The notes: generated by a model from the sequence alone, not told the origin. Shown: positions 21,165-30,291, counted from the stretch's first letter. The stretch: 64,000 nucleotides of DNA from Candidatus Thiothrix anitrata (GCF_017901155.1 NZ_CP072800.1:2693283-2757282); one strand, 5' to 3'. Program-made: numbers and translations.

Positions 21165-22861
21165 TCAAGCCAGCCGCAGCACTTCCACCCGCTGGGTATC
21201 CGTGATAATCAACCACGCACTCAAATTCTTAAGGGCGGTAATACTCGGCAGTTGCAGATATTCCTGCACTTGCTGAGTACCTTGCTGTTTCTTCGCCTCC
21301 CAGCCTTTGTCACCATCGCCCTTCTTGCAATATTTAAGCTCAATCAAATGCTGGAAATTGACCTTATAAGGGCTACGTTCCAGCAACAAAATATCAGGGT
21401 ATTTCTTATCCATTTCGCGTTCACTCAGGATGAAATACGCCGGAGACTGGTACAGCAACGCCAGCAAAATTGTCTTGATATGTTCCTCATCCAAATACAG
21501 TGAATCGCGGTTGGACAGCAATTGCAGCACCCGTTCCAGTTCCGCCACCAGCGGCTGGATGTCGCTGTAAAGTGCCAGTTTCTCCACTGCCAATAGCAAC
21601 GTGCGGTCGGAAATGGTGATCTGGTTGCGCCGCTCGATTTCGACTTTAAAATACTGGAAATATAACTCGCGCATCACGTGATTAGGGATAGCAAACACCT
21701 CGCCCGCCAGCGATTCACGCACCAGCGTGGTGAAACCCATGTACGCTATCAGGCTGATAAAATCATTGCGGTCAAAACCCTTGTCAAACTCAAACTTGCG
21801 CCGCTGACTGGCTTGTACTTCACCCGCATTCAACAACTCATCCAGCACCGCGAAATTGTCATCGCGGTTGCCAATGGTGAACAACTTCATGATTTTGCCG
21901 TAGTCCGAGGCAATGTTCTCATCCAACATCGGCTTGGAGTATTCACAGCGTTTGCGGTCAAAATCTTGACGAAATACAGCAGCATATTGGCGTTGTACAC
22001 GCTTTGCGGCGTTTTGAGGTTGAAACGGTAGCCGTTGTACCAAGCGCGGGCATCGCCAAGTAATTGTTCCAACGCAATGGGGCAGGTTTCTGCCAATGGC
22101 TGCAACAGGGTGATCACTTCCGCTTCGGTAAACCCCACTGCCTCATTGAAGTCCTCATGCAGCGACAAATTCACGCCAATATTGAAGCCACTGGTCATAC
22201 TGTCGAGCATCACTGGCGTAACACCCGTGACAAACAGCCGGTCGAGTGTGCCGCGCTGGGTCGCGGTTTTCAGCACTTCGTAAAAGCTGCGTACAAACCC
22301 GCCCTTGCCCATGATTTTCTGGAATAGTTGCAGGTCATCGGCAAGGATAGTGTTGGCAAAGTGGTCGTATTCGTCGATCAGCAGCAGGAATTTTTGTTCG
22401 CCCAGTGCCGTCAAAAACTCACGCATTTTAGCGGCGGGTGAAGCCTGTTCCAGAATGACCTGTCTGACCTGTTGGGGATAAGCATAACGATCCAGAAACT
22501 TGCTTAGCCATGTGGCGACATTGTTGTCGAACTCAGACAGAATCGCATCATGCCCACCGTCGGTGTCAATGCCACTAAAATCCATGAACAGTACTTGGTA
22601 AGTGTTGTGCAACGGCGTGGGATGCTGCCCAATATACAGCTTGCCAAACAGGGTGGCGAATGCATCCCGATGCGATACATCGTAGTAGTATTCCAGCATC
22701 GACAACATCAGGCTTTTACCGAAACGACGCGGACGCATCAGGAACAAGTGGCTGCCCATTTGCTCCAGCTTGGGGATGTAATGGGTCTTATCGATATAGA
22801 CGAAACCTTCCGTCATCACTTTTTTGAAATTGCTTTCGCCGTAGGGGATTTTCAGGTTCAT
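21165..22861 (-). CDS. AAA-ATPase with C-terminal PD-(D/E)XK nuclease domain (DUF1703 type), frameshifted once
   Basis: Member of the AAA-ATPase/DUF1703 family found in many copies in Thiotrichales and Bacteroidetes. The N terminus IPYGESNFKKVMTEGFVYID leads to the Walker A-like RPRRFGKSLML. Walker B is LLLIDEYDHF and sensor-like residues TGVTPVMLDS follow. The C-terminal PD-(D/E)XK core is HLIELKYCKKG. One base is shifted near 21965 (after LLYFVK). About 565 residues after repair. The biological role of the family is not established; defence or mobile-element functions have been suggested. It stands alone, convergent with metE. Confidence 0.8.
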
Positions 22862-22925
22862 GCTGTCTGTGCCGATGGTGCTTATGGAGGCAGTCTAGCA
22901 CAATTCCCTTTGCTTGATTGACACC

Positions 22926-23669
22926 TCACCCGCACCGATTTCTGCCCATACCGCCATGACCATGACCCGCACTACCACCCCCATGATGTCCCCTGCCCCA
23001 ACCGCCGCCACCGTTACCGACATTGCCTTGACGAACCGTGGCATGATCATGGCTGGCTGGCATAGCCGCCATACCTCTTCCCTGCCCCATACGCTTGCCG
23101 CCGCCGCCCATACGGGTAACATTCCCACCGTTTGGATAGGCTGAACTGCCGATGATGGCATCCACTTCCGTCTGCGGCATGACCTGCGCGGCATAAGCAC
23201 CGCTACGGCTTTGCAATTGCCCGGTAAATGCCCGCAAATGGCGGTGTGAAGCCTGCATCAGGTTGTTGTACACACGGGAAATATCGCCTTGCGAAGTCTT
23301 GCTGATAGCGTTTTGCAAATCGGCAATATCGGTTTCCTCAATCAGTGCGCCGACCTGCAAGGCATCGTGGGCAGATTTGCGCCCGCGTGCGATCAAATCA
23401 GCATACAAGCTGGAAAGTTCCGGGTTAGTGAACACCCCCACCCGGTCATTTGTCACTGGATCAGGGATACCGTAGGTTTGCAGCAAGCCCTGCACCGCAT
23501 CGGTATGACGCTGTTCGGAGGCGGCAATATTGCTGAACACTGGCAAGCGCCACAGACTGTACAGGGTCAGATAAACATCACGGGCAAGTTTTTCTTCCTC
23601 GCGCATGAATTGCAAGGCTTCACGTTCGTTGTCATTCAACGGTGAAGGGGTGGATAGGTTAGCAATCAT
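22926..23669 (-). CDS. DUF2202 ferritin-like protein with Gly/His-rich tail
   Basis: The N-terminal ~150 residues are a DUF2202 four-helix ferritin-like domain. The iron-ligand-type motifs are MREEEKLARDVY and SEQRHTDAVQ in the first pair of helices and ASHRHLRAFTGQL in the last. The C-terminal ~75 residues are low-complexity Gly/His/Met-rich (GRGHHGGGSAGHGHGG), a likely metal-binding tail. 247 residues, intact frame. Two Fur-box-like sequences lie just upstream, so iron-dependent regulation and an iron-storage or detoxification role are reasonable inferences. Confidence 0.8.
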   Translation of the reverse strand: MIANLSTPSPLNDNEREALQFMREEEKLARDVYLTLYSLWRLPVFSNIAASEQRHTDAVQGLLQTYGIPDPVTNDRVGVFTNPELSSLYADLIARGRKSAHDALQVGALIEETDIADLQNAISKTSQGDISRVYNNLMQASHRHLRAFTGQLQSRSGAYAAQVMPQTEVDAIIGSSAYPNGGNVTRMGGGGKRMGQGRGMAAMPASHDHATVRQGNVGNGGGGWGRGHHGGGSAGHGHGGMGRNRCG

Positions 23670-23692
23670 GACTCACGTGCTCCATTCAATGT

Positions 23693-23782
23693 AAATGATA
23701 ATTTGTTGCAATAAATGCATTCTAACACTTGCCAACACAAATGGTAACAATTATCATTAAGTCTCTAACTACCTCCTATAAT
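23693..23782. promoter_or_regulatory. Divergent iron-regulated promoter region: two Fur-box-like sites and a -10 box
   Basis: AAATGATAATTTG (23693-23705) and CAATTATCATTA (23748-23759) match the core of the Fur consensus. A TATAAT at 23777-23782 is placed to start transcription just before the shared leader motif at 23788. The region lies between the DUF2202 gene (minus) and a coiled-coil gene (plus). Confidence 0.55.
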
Positions 23783-23787
23783 CTTGC

Positions 23788-23818
23788 GCAAGCCAGCTTC
23801 TGAGCCAAGTCAGCCAGC
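23788..23818 (+). promoter_or_regulatory. Shared leader motif, copy 3
   Basis: GCAAGCCA (23788-23795) and AGCCAGC (23812-23818), followed by GT and a T-run, as in copy 1 at 7815. The ATG at 23852 is 34 bases after the motif, exactly the spacing of copy 1 to its start codon. Confidence 0.45.
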
Positions 23819-23851
23819 GTACTTTTTTCAAACATGATGGAAAAAAGACGT

Positions 23852-24094
23852 ATGAATCAGCCTGAATATTGCAAGCGACAACAGAACAAAAACCCCCAGC
23901 TCAACCGCTTGCAACAAAAACGTGAACAACTACAGCAAGACCTTGCCGAATTGCAAGATGACCTGAAAATAGTGCAAAACCTCATCCGGCATAAACAGCA
24001 AAAACTCCGGGCGCTGAATCAGGATATTGTCACTAAAACCCGCCACGTCACGCCGGTTTTGGTCTGCTTAAATGGCGGGCGCACGACTACGTAA
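23852..24094 (+). CDS. Small coiled-coil protein of unknown function
   Basis: About 80 residues, highly charged and Gln-rich. Heptad-like Leu spacing through LNRLQQKREQLQQDLAELQD and the following LKIVQNLIRHKQQKLRALN indicates a single long coiled coil. ATG 23852 is preferred over ATG 23834 because its distance from the upstream leader motif equals that in the nitroreductase gene. The Fur-box-like promoter upstream suggests iron-dependent expression. No family recognised. Confidence 0.5.
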   Translation: MNQPEYCKRQQNKNPQLNRLQQKREQLQQDLAELQDDLKIVQNLIRHKQQKLRALNQDIVTKTRHVTPVLVCLNGGRTTT

Positions 24095-24145
24095 ACACCC
24101 GACCATCCTTTACAATTAGCCATCCACACTTGCGTTGGTAGCCAA

Positions 24146-24412
24146 ATGACCTTGTTGAAGTTTAAGGAAAATTTGTATGCCATTCGTAACCCAAAAATCG
24201 TTAGTGTTATCCTGCTCTCTCTTGACCCTTACCTGTTGTGGCTGGAATCCCCAAGCAATAAAAAATTTCAAAAAAATTACGCTGGCGACTGCCCGATTGC
24301 CTTCCTGCTTTGTCATTACCTGTAGAAACCGATTAAGATGCCCAGCGCATGACAGTATTGCGGGTGGAAGCACGCTTGCGCAGCAGCTTGTTTGTAGATA
24401 CCGTCTTGCCAG
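24146..24412 (+). other. Intergenic stretch with weak ORFs, possible remnant gene next to IS110
   Basis: Between the coiled-coil gene and the IS110 remnant there are two overlapping candidate starts. ATG 24146 gives 59 residues ending at 24325. ATG 24177, after a good AAGGA site, begins with a lipoprotein-like leader (SLVLSCSLLTLTCC) but runs into the IS110 gene with no recognisable body. Either could be the 5' end of a gene cut by the insertion. Not confident that anything here is expressed. Confidence 0.2.
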
Positions 24413-25340
24413 TCAAGCGTTTTGATAGCTTGGTTGGTATTTTTGTTGGGTTTTCAGGACACCGAAGCAGAGGTGAACCAGTTTGCGCATAGCAGCCCCC
24501 AGTGCAGACATTTTGGTCTTTCCGCGTGCCAGTAGACGTTCATAAAGTGCCTTGACATGGGGATTGTATCGAGTTGCCACCACCGCTGCCATGTAGAGAA
24601 TGGCACGAATATGCTGAAGGTCCTGTTTTGGATAGTTTGGCACGCCCATGAGGGATGCGCCTGATTGCCGCTCGATAGGCACTAAGCCCAAATAGGCTGA
24701 CAATTGTTCGGCAGAATTAAAGGTATGCAAGTGCATAACCGCCAACAATTGGGTACTGCTTTTCTCCCCAATCGCGGGGATACTTTGCAGTAACGCAAGG
24801 TCATGTTTGAGCAATGGATTGCCGTTGATATGGTCATCAATCTGTGTTTGTATTTTCTTCAATTGCTCGATAAGGAAGGCAATGCTGTCAGCAATGGACT
24901 GCTGGATCAATGTGGATTCATTGGCGACTACTGATTTCTCTTGGCGGTTTTTTTCACGTTGCAAATCCTGCTGGATAGCCTCACGTCGTGCCAGCAATCC
25001 TTGTAGGATACGGGCTTCGGGAGGTGGAGGCATCCAACGCCGAGGTTTGAGGAGAGCCGCGTAGCGTGCCAAAATTAGACTGTCAACGCCATCGGTTTTA
25101 GTCTGCACACCCAAGCCACGGGCAAAGTTCTTAATGTGGGCAGGATTGATGATAGAAACCGTGACACCTGCATCGTGTAAGGTGATGGCTGCCTGCTCAT
25201 GGTAAATGCCAGTGGCTTCCATCACTACGTGCAGTTCGGTCGATAAAATGCTTTGTTTGGTTGCCCAGTCTAATAACATGGCGATCCCCGAAGGGGAATT
25301 GGCTACCGATTTGAATTTACGTTTGTTACTGTCACAATAC
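24413..25340 (-). mobile_element. IS110-family transposase gene, 5' end removed
   Basis: DEDD-type IS110 transposase. Present are VVMEATGIYHEQAA with the Glu, GVQTKTDGVDSLILARYA with the following Asp residues, and the C-terminal Transposase_20 domain with LLQSIPAIGEKS and the Ser-containing ERQSGASLMG. The expected first segment, G-x-D-V-(S/A)-K with the first catalytic Asp, is missing. The IS110 sequence stops at codons for CDSNKRKF, exactly where the IS4 terminal repeat begins (25341), and further upstream in-frame codons belong to the IS4 end. The enzyme is therefore truncated by about 15-20 residues and presumably inactive. Confidence 0.85.
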
Positions 25341-26753
25341 TTCGGACAGTTTAGGCATGATTGAAAATAGGCTGGAAGCCTCCAGTGTGGGAAGATGTCG
25401 TCAACCACGATAACAACCCCTCACCCCAGAAGCCTCCATGCCCACAATAGAAACGATTCTGAGCCAAATGTCCAGTGTGGCGAAACCGCAGCGCAAGTTC
25501 TTGCTCACCTTGTTCAATGCCCTGATGTATCTACCCAGCCGCGTCAACTTCCGCAACCTTGGACGTTACACTGACTACAACGAAAAGACCTTTTCGCGCT
25601 GGTTTTCACGTCCGTTTAATTTCCTTACCTTTAACCTGCTGATCTTAAAGGGTGTGCTGCATGGTGATGGAGAACGTATTGCCGCCATTGATGCCAGTTT
25701 CGTACCTAAAAGTGGGCGCAAGAGTCATGGCTTGGACTGGTTTTGGAACGGCTCACAGGGCGGACGCAACGCGGGCAAGAATTATCCTTGTTAGCGATGG
25801 TGGACGTAACCCACAACACGGCTTACACCTTATCCGCCAGCCAAACGCCTGCGTTGCCGCGATCAACCGGCAAAGGGCAAAGCCAACCCGCCAAAACAGT
25901 GGCCGCCACCACAAAAACCAAGCCCAAGGCTAAGGTTAAGGCTAAACACAAGCCTTTCGTTGGCCCGCCGCTCCCCACGCGGATTGATAGCTACCTTGGA
26001 CACCTCCAACACCCCATCAAAGCCCTACTGGAGTGTGGCATCCGTTATCTCGTCGCTGATAGCTTTTATGCCAAAACCAAGTTTGTCAGTGGCGTCAGGC
26101 AACTCAACCTGCATTTGATCAGCAAGTTACGTCAGGATGCCGACTTACGGTGGCTGTACACTGGCGCACAAAAACCCAAAGGCCGTCACCGCCAGTACTG
26201 CGGCAAAGTCAGTTTTGACGACTTATCACGTTTTGAACGGGTCGGAGAGCTGGACGGGCAGCGTGTTTACACCGCTATCGTTAACAGCCCGACGTTCAAA
26301 CGGACATTGCGCATCGTCTATCTCAGTGCGGGAAGCAAACGGCAAGACCGCTAGTGCACTGCTGTTCAGCACCGACACGGATTGCGCTGCATTGGACATC
26401 CTGCGTTACTACAAAGCGCGTTTCCAGATAGAATTTCTGTTCCGGGATGCCAAGCAACACACCGGGCTGTGCGACTGCCAAGCGACCCAACAGGAAAAGC
26501 TGGATTTCCACTTCAATGCCTCACTCACGGCGCTTAACTTGCTCCGGCTGGAAGACCGCCAGCAGAACCTTGATGCTGAGGGCAACGGGCGTAGTGTCAT
26601 CTCTATCGCCAGTGGGAAAATCCGCAGATTCAATGCCCATCTGCTCGAACGCTTTTCTCGCCACTTAAAACTCGACTTCAGTACCATAAAATGCAGCCAA
26701 GCCTTCGCAGACCTCTGTAGTTATGGTGCTATCGCGGCGTAAACTGTCCGAGG
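25341..26753 (+). mobile_element. Complete IS4-family insertion sequence with 14-bp terminal inverted repeats
   Basis: CTTCGGACAGTTTA at 25341-25354 is repeated in inverse orientation as TAAACTGTCCGAGG at 26740-26753, with one mismatch. The transposase gene lies between and its stop codon falls inside the right repeat. Element length is about 1.41 kb, normal for IS4. The left flank is an IS110 gene cut at its 5' end and the right flank a porin gene cut at its 3' end. No target duplication is visible, so insertion was followed by a deletion or the neighbours were already joined. Confidence 0.85.
25438..26742 (+). CDS. IS4-family transposase, two frameshifts
   Basis: DDE transposase of the IS4 family. 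The first Asp lies in AAIDASFVPKSG, the second in YLVADSFYAK, and the catalytic Glu in the Y-(2)-R-(3)-E-(6)-K signature, read as YKARFQIEFLFRDAK. The frame shifts near 25750-25790 and near 26330. Repair gives about 435 residues. The two shifts are within the left part of the window that is generally rich in one-base losses, so it may be intact in reality. It can transpose only if the true sequence is unbroken. Confidence 0.85.
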
Positions 26754-27181
26754 TGTTGGTAGCCGACATCAGAAAAAAAGCGTCCGGCTTTAGCTTTGAC
26801 ACCATTGCCCAAGCCTTGAGTTTCAATGAAAAACTCTTCCAGTTCGGTGTTAAGGCCGCCACCCTCGCCTTTTGGTTTTTCGGTGATAGCGGCCGTCACA
26901 CGGGCTTTGAGTTTCTCACTCAGATTGCCACTAACCCCTAGCTCGTTATGCCCTGCGTGTAAGCCCTCTTTAAAGCCATGATTGTGTCCACCTGTTGGCA
27001 TTCCTTCAATGTTCAAATCTGCACTGGTACTGCGATCGAAATAAACACCCTCGACAATTAAGCTACCTTGCCAGTTGGGAGAGGATTTCTTGGATACGTC
27101 AGCAAAGCTGGCTGAGGCACTTAAAGCTGCAATAACAGTGATGAAAGTCTTAATACGACTTACGTGTTTAACAGTTGGCAT
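26754..27181 (-). pseudogene. Outer membrane porin-like protein, 3' end removed by IS4
   Basis: The N terminus is a signal peptide (TFITVIAALSASASFA). The protein then reads as the start of a porin-like beta-barrel with a His-rich patch (GGHNHGFKEGLHAGHNE) and the strand motif LGNGVKAKAGRFFSDVGY. At 26754 the coding sequence meets the IS4 repeat, and the ORF ends a few codons into the element (QFTPR). Only about 140 of an expected ~350-450 residues remain. A metal-linked role is possible from the His patch but unproven. ATG 27181 is preceded by a GAGACAACATCATG stretch. Confidence 0.7.
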
Positions 27182-27256
27182 GATGTTGTCTCGTCAAAGG
27201 TTGCATTAGAAAGTTGGAACACAGCATAAAATAATTGCCACATAAAGTGCAACTAT

Positions 27257-27281
27257 GTTGCATATCCAACATTCATGCAAC
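27257..27281. promoter_or_regulatory. Inverted repeat upstream of truncated porin gene
   Basis: GTTGCAT (27257-27263) and ATGCAAC (27275-27281) are a perfect 7-bp inverted repeat 11 bp apart. It lies between the porin promoter and the stop of the cytochrome b gene and could be an operator. No regulator is assigned. Confidence 0.3.
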
Positions 27282-27291
27282 GCATACAGCA

Positions 27292-27903
27292 TCACATCAG
27301 ATAACTCCCCAAAAACCCCACAATTGCCACCAACAACACCACACCCAAACCAACATACGCCCGCGTAATACCGACTGCCGTTTCCGCCTGCTTGTAGCCA
27401 GTAAACATCGCCCGTACCAGATTCTCTCGATGCAACACACTGCTAATAATCACTCCGGCAATATGCACCAACACCACTAACAGCATCAGGTTGGAAGCGA
27501 CTTCGTGCAAATCTTCCCACCAGTCCTCATCACCGATTTCCCAGTGCAAGCCCAGCCCACTCACGCTAATCACCAAACCCAACGCCAACAGCAGAAAAAT
27601 GGCAACGCCACCGGCTGGGTTATGCCCGACATAATGCTGTGGCTGCTTGCCCAGCAATGACAGTAAGTAAGACTGCACCTGTGCTGGGGTAAAGGTAAAA
27701 CTGCGGAAACGCGCATACGCCGTACCCACGAATCCCCACAGCAAGCGAAAGCCGATCAACCCCAGCAACACATAGCCCAGCGCAAGGTGAATGTCACGGT
27801 AACGTTCGGATTCCGCCGTCAGATATGCACCGGCAAACGACAACGCCAACGACCAATGAAATACGCGGGTAGGAACATCCCACACCAAGATACGTTGCAA
27901 CAT
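27292..27903 (-). CDS. Cytochrome b561-type membrane protein
   Basis: 203-residue di-haem-type cytochrome b with four transmembrane helices, passing electrons from the quinone pool to periplasmic cytochromes. His residues sit in VFHWSLALSF (helix 1), DIHLALGY (helix 2) and the VLVHIAGV region (helix 4). The gene is last in an SHP-DHC-cytochrome b operon, 12 bp after the DHC gene. All three are intact. This set is known in Rhodobacter and many gammaproteobacteria. Confidence 0.9.
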   Translation of the reverse strand: MLQRILVWDVPTRVFHWSLALSFAGAYLTAESERYRDIHLALGYVLLGLIGFRLLWGFVGTAYARFRSFTFTPAQVQSYLLSLLGKQPQHYVGHNPAGGVAIFLLLALGLVISVSGLGLHWEIGDEDWWEDLHEVASNLMLLVVLVHIAGVIISSVLHRENLVRAMFTGYKQAETAVGITRAYVGLGVVLLVAIVGFLGSYLM

Positions 27904-27915
27904 ACTGTCACCTCC

Positions 27916-28428
27916 TTAACGGGGAATTTTGATGAAGTCTTCGTCGTAATTGCCCTGCTCCGCCGTAGTATGGCAAGCCGCACAATTAGCAGGGCTATCA
28001 ATTCGCTTCCAAGTCGATGCCGACACCTCATCATGCTCCTTGATAAACCAGCGGGTTTCGGTAATCCGCATAGCCGATTTACTGGGGGCTGCCGCATATT
28101 TGCGTTCAGAACCGGCGTTTTTTTCAAGGAATGGTAGGATTTCTGCAATGGCATCTGCGTCCAGACTCGCATCCGTCCCGAAATGGTTATCAAGTGACCC
28201 CATCATTTTTTGCCAAGAGGCGGCGGGCAATAATTGCGGTGGGTAAGCGATGTGGCACTCGCCACACTCGGTTTTCCATACCGGCAGAGTTGCGCTGTAA
28301 ACGTGTTCGCTACCGTGTTTCTCGCCGTCGTCGTCAGCAACCACCTGTTTGGACACCCAAAAGACAGTAGTACTCGTAATCAGCAAAACACCCATCATCA
28401 GGGAAGATACCCGTGTTTTCTTCAACAT
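27916..28428 (-). CDS. Di-haem cytochrome c (DHC family)
   Basis: Periplasmic di-haem cytochrome c. Start ATG 28428 is chosen for its AGGAG site; a longer in-frame extension lacks one. An uncleaved or cleaved signal helix (SSLMMGVLLITSTTVFWVS) is followed by two haem motifs, CGECH (about residue 55) and CAACH near the C terminus. About 170 residues. DHC proteins are the electron donor for SHP, whose gene is immediately upstream; the membrane cytochrome b gene follows. The DHC reading frame begins 12 bp after the SHP stop. Confidence 0.9.
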   Translation of the reverse strand: MLKKTRVSSLMMGVLLITSTTVFWVSKQVVADDDGEKHGSEHVYSATLPVWKTECGECHIAYPPQLLPAASWQKMMGSLDNHFGTDASLDADAIAEILPFLEKNAGSERKYAAAPSKSAMRITETRWFIKEHDEVSASTWKRIDSPANCAACHTTAEQGNYDEDFIKIPR

Positions 28429-28439
28429 AGCGTTGCTCC

Positions 28440-28853
28440 TCATTGTGTTGCCAATAGCCAAGTCAGCACGTCACCTTGTTCTTGAGCTGTGCAGGTGCGC
28501 TCCAACACATCGTTACAATTACGCCTAAACCACTTTTTCACCTTTTTAGGCTCAGTAAAACGTTCGGCATTCGCACTGGGGGCAAGTGGCTCAATCGCCT
28601 TACCGGTTTTAGCGTGTTTCCCCCCGTTTACCGGATTTTCAGAGTGGCAAGAGGCACAACTCCAGTCATTGGCATGGGTTTGCTTGAAAAATAACTCACC
28701 ACGGGCTGCATCAAACCCCTGAAAGTCAGCAGATTCTGTTTTGGCTTGCTGGGTGAGACCATCCAGTATTTGTTGTGGCGTTTCTGCGTATACAGCAGTG
28801 CTACAAACGCAAGCCACTAATGATAATATTGCGCTAATAGGGAAGCGTCGCAT
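28440..28853 (-). CDS. SHP-type cytochrome c (DUF1924)
   Basis: Small high-spin cytochrome c of the SHP type, which binds oxygen, NO or other small ligands in the periplasm. Start ATG 28853 follows AGGA at good spacing and gives a clean signal peptide (SAILSLVACVCSTAVYA). The single haem motif is CASCH in NDWSCASCHSENP, and the family-typical KKWFRRNCNDVLERTCT follows with two further Cys. About 137 residues. First gene of the SHP-DHC-cytochrome b operon and divergent from a membrane-bound LuxR-type regulator that may control it. Confidence 0.88.
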   Translation of the reverse strand: MRRFPISAILSLVACVCSTAVYAETPQQILDGLTQQAKTESADFQGFDAARGELFFKQTHANDWSCASCHSENPVNGGKHAKTGKAIEPLAPSANAERFTEPKKVKKWFRRNCNDVLERTCTAQEQGDVLTWLLATQ

Positions 28854-29014
28854 TAGATTGTTCCTCATGATGTTTAACATGCCCAACAGTGTTGCCGATA
28901 CCAGCATGTTTTACATCGGCCTAATGACCTACTATTCATAGGCATTTGTCCACTCACTAAAATATATGGATACCGCTACCATCATCCGACATATGCCCCA
29001 TACAGGAAGACAGC

Positions 29015-29539
29015 ATGACACGCCTCAAAGAACACGTTCTCATCACCATTTTGTTATTGCTTGCCATGCCCTATACGCTGAATTTCATCCATGAGGTGCA
29101 GGAAGACCATCACGACCTTCCCTACCTGTTATTTGAAGGCACGGAGATGATATTGGCATTGTTAGGCATTGCCTTGTTGGTTTATGCCATCCGCCAACGG
29201 CAACGTGAAACGGAGGCGATGCGCCAACAACTGCAACTGACACGCCATGACCTGATTGCCGCTCACGCCGACCTGCAACAGATGAATGACAAAATCCAGC
29301 AAGCCAGCCGCCAATACGGGGAGGTCATTCGCGAACAACTGAATGCTTGGCAACTCACCGCCAGTGAACAGGAAGTGGCGTTATTGCTACTGAAGGGTTT
29401 AAGCTTTGACGAAATCGCCAGTGTGCGCGATACCAAGGAAAAAACCGTGCGCCAGCAAGCTAGCAGCATTTACCGTAAATCAGGTTTGAATGGGCGACAT
29501 GAATTTGCTGCGTGGTTTTTTGAGGATTTTTTAAGTTAA
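29015..29539 (+). CDS. Membrane-anchored LuxR-type transcriptional regulator
   Basis: 174 residues. Two hydrophobic helices (HVLITILLLLAMPYTLNF and MILALLGIALLVYAI) enclose a short acidic/His loop (HEVQEDHHDLPYLL). A coiled coil follows, then a LuxR-type helix-turn-helix with LTASEQEVALLLLKGLSFDE and TVRQQASSIYRKSGL. It is divergent from the SHP-DHC-cytochrome b operon and just upstream of a cytochrome c gene, so it probably senses a periplasmic or membrane signal for these. Intact frame; start ATG after GGAAGACAGC. Confidence 0.75.
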   Translation: MTRLKEHVLITILLLLAMPYTLNFIHEVQEDHHDLPYLLFEGTEMILALLGIALLVYAIRQRQRETEAMRQQLQLTRHDLIAAHADLQQMNDKIQQASRQYGEVIREQLNAWQLTASEQEVALLLLKGLSFDEIASVRDTKEKTVRQQASSIYRKSGLNGRHEFAAWFFEDFLS

Positions 29540-29591
29540 GACACTTTGTCTTTATCATTTGCACTTTTATGCATCACTTGGAACTTTGATT

Positions 29592-30131
29592 ATGAAACGA
29601 TACTTATCCATTAGCGTACTCATTGGCTTAGCTGTCATCAGCTTACACGGACATGCCGACGAAAAACCCAAGCCAAATGCATGGCAAGGTAAATCCGGCG
29701 AAGAAGTTTACAACACGGTCTGTTTTGCCTGTCACAAAGCAGGCATTGCCGATGCTCCTAAACTTGGCGACAAAGCCGCGTGGGCAGACTTAATTGCCGA
29801 AGGGCAAGCAGTACTCACCGCTCATGCTTGGGTTGGGGTTCGTGCCATGCCCGCTAAAGGTGGGCAACCTGACATGACCCTCGAAGCCTTTGCAGATGCC
29901 GTTGCATGGATGGCAAGCAATTCCGGTGGCGACTGGAAAACACCTGATGACACGTTGTTGGCGGTTATCCGCGAAGAAGCGATTCAACGCATTGGCGTTC
30001 AAGTCACTGAAATGCAGGAAATGCAACAAGAACTCCACAAACTGACACAAGAGCATCTGGAAACCCGCCTGCAAAACATGGAGAAGCAACTACAAAACCT
30101 GACCAGTAGAGACACAGGCAAGGTCAAGTGA
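29592..30131 (+). CDS. Cytochrome c5-like protein with C-terminal coiled coil
   Basis: Signal peptide (LSISVLIGLAVISLHGHA), then a single cytochrome c domain with CFACH and the axial Met in RAMPAKGG, as in cytochrome c5. The last ~60 residues form a charged coiled coil (EMQEMQQELHKLTQEHLE), an unusual addition that may drive oligomerisation. About 179 residues. ATG 29592 is preferred to a longer upstream start because it opens directly into the signal peptide. It is followed by a short ORF. Confidence 0.85.
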   Translation: MKRYLSISVLIGLAVISLHGHADEKPKPNAWQGKSGEEVYNTVCFACHKAGIADAPKLGDKAAWADLIAEGQAVLTAHAWVGVRAMPAKGGQPDMTLEAFADAVAWMASNSGGDWKTPDDTLLAVIREEAIQRIGVQVTEMQEMQQELHKLTQEHLETRLQNMEKQLQNLTSRDTGKVK

Positions 30132-30141
30132 CATTCAAGGT

Positions 30142-30291
30142 GTGGACTACCAACACCTGTTGGAAGAAGCCAAACAACAATTGCATGATGCGTTATTTTT
30201 ACATCGCAAGTTGGGCGGGTTATATTTGTTGGCGGCGAAATTACGGGCACGGGTGGATGTTGCGGAACTATTTGCACAGATTACCCCTTGA
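30142..30291 (+). CDS. Short ORF after cytochrome c gene, possible small helical protein
   Basis: GTG start, 49 residues, Leu/Ala-rich and amphipathic (LLEEAKQQLHDALFLHRKLG, then LYLLAAKLRARVDVAELFAQ). The composition resembles a real protein. There is no strong ribosome site, and the frame extends upstream without an ATG. Could be a coupled small protein or chance. Confidence 0.35.
   Translation: MDYQHLLEEAKQQLHDALFLHRKLGGLYLLAAKLRARVDVAELFAQITP

Noticed and set aside
24177-24425. Lipoprotein gene with good ribosome site
   Set aside because: The signal-like start is not followed by a recognisable protein and the frame runs into the IS110 gene; kept only as a low-confidence remnant.
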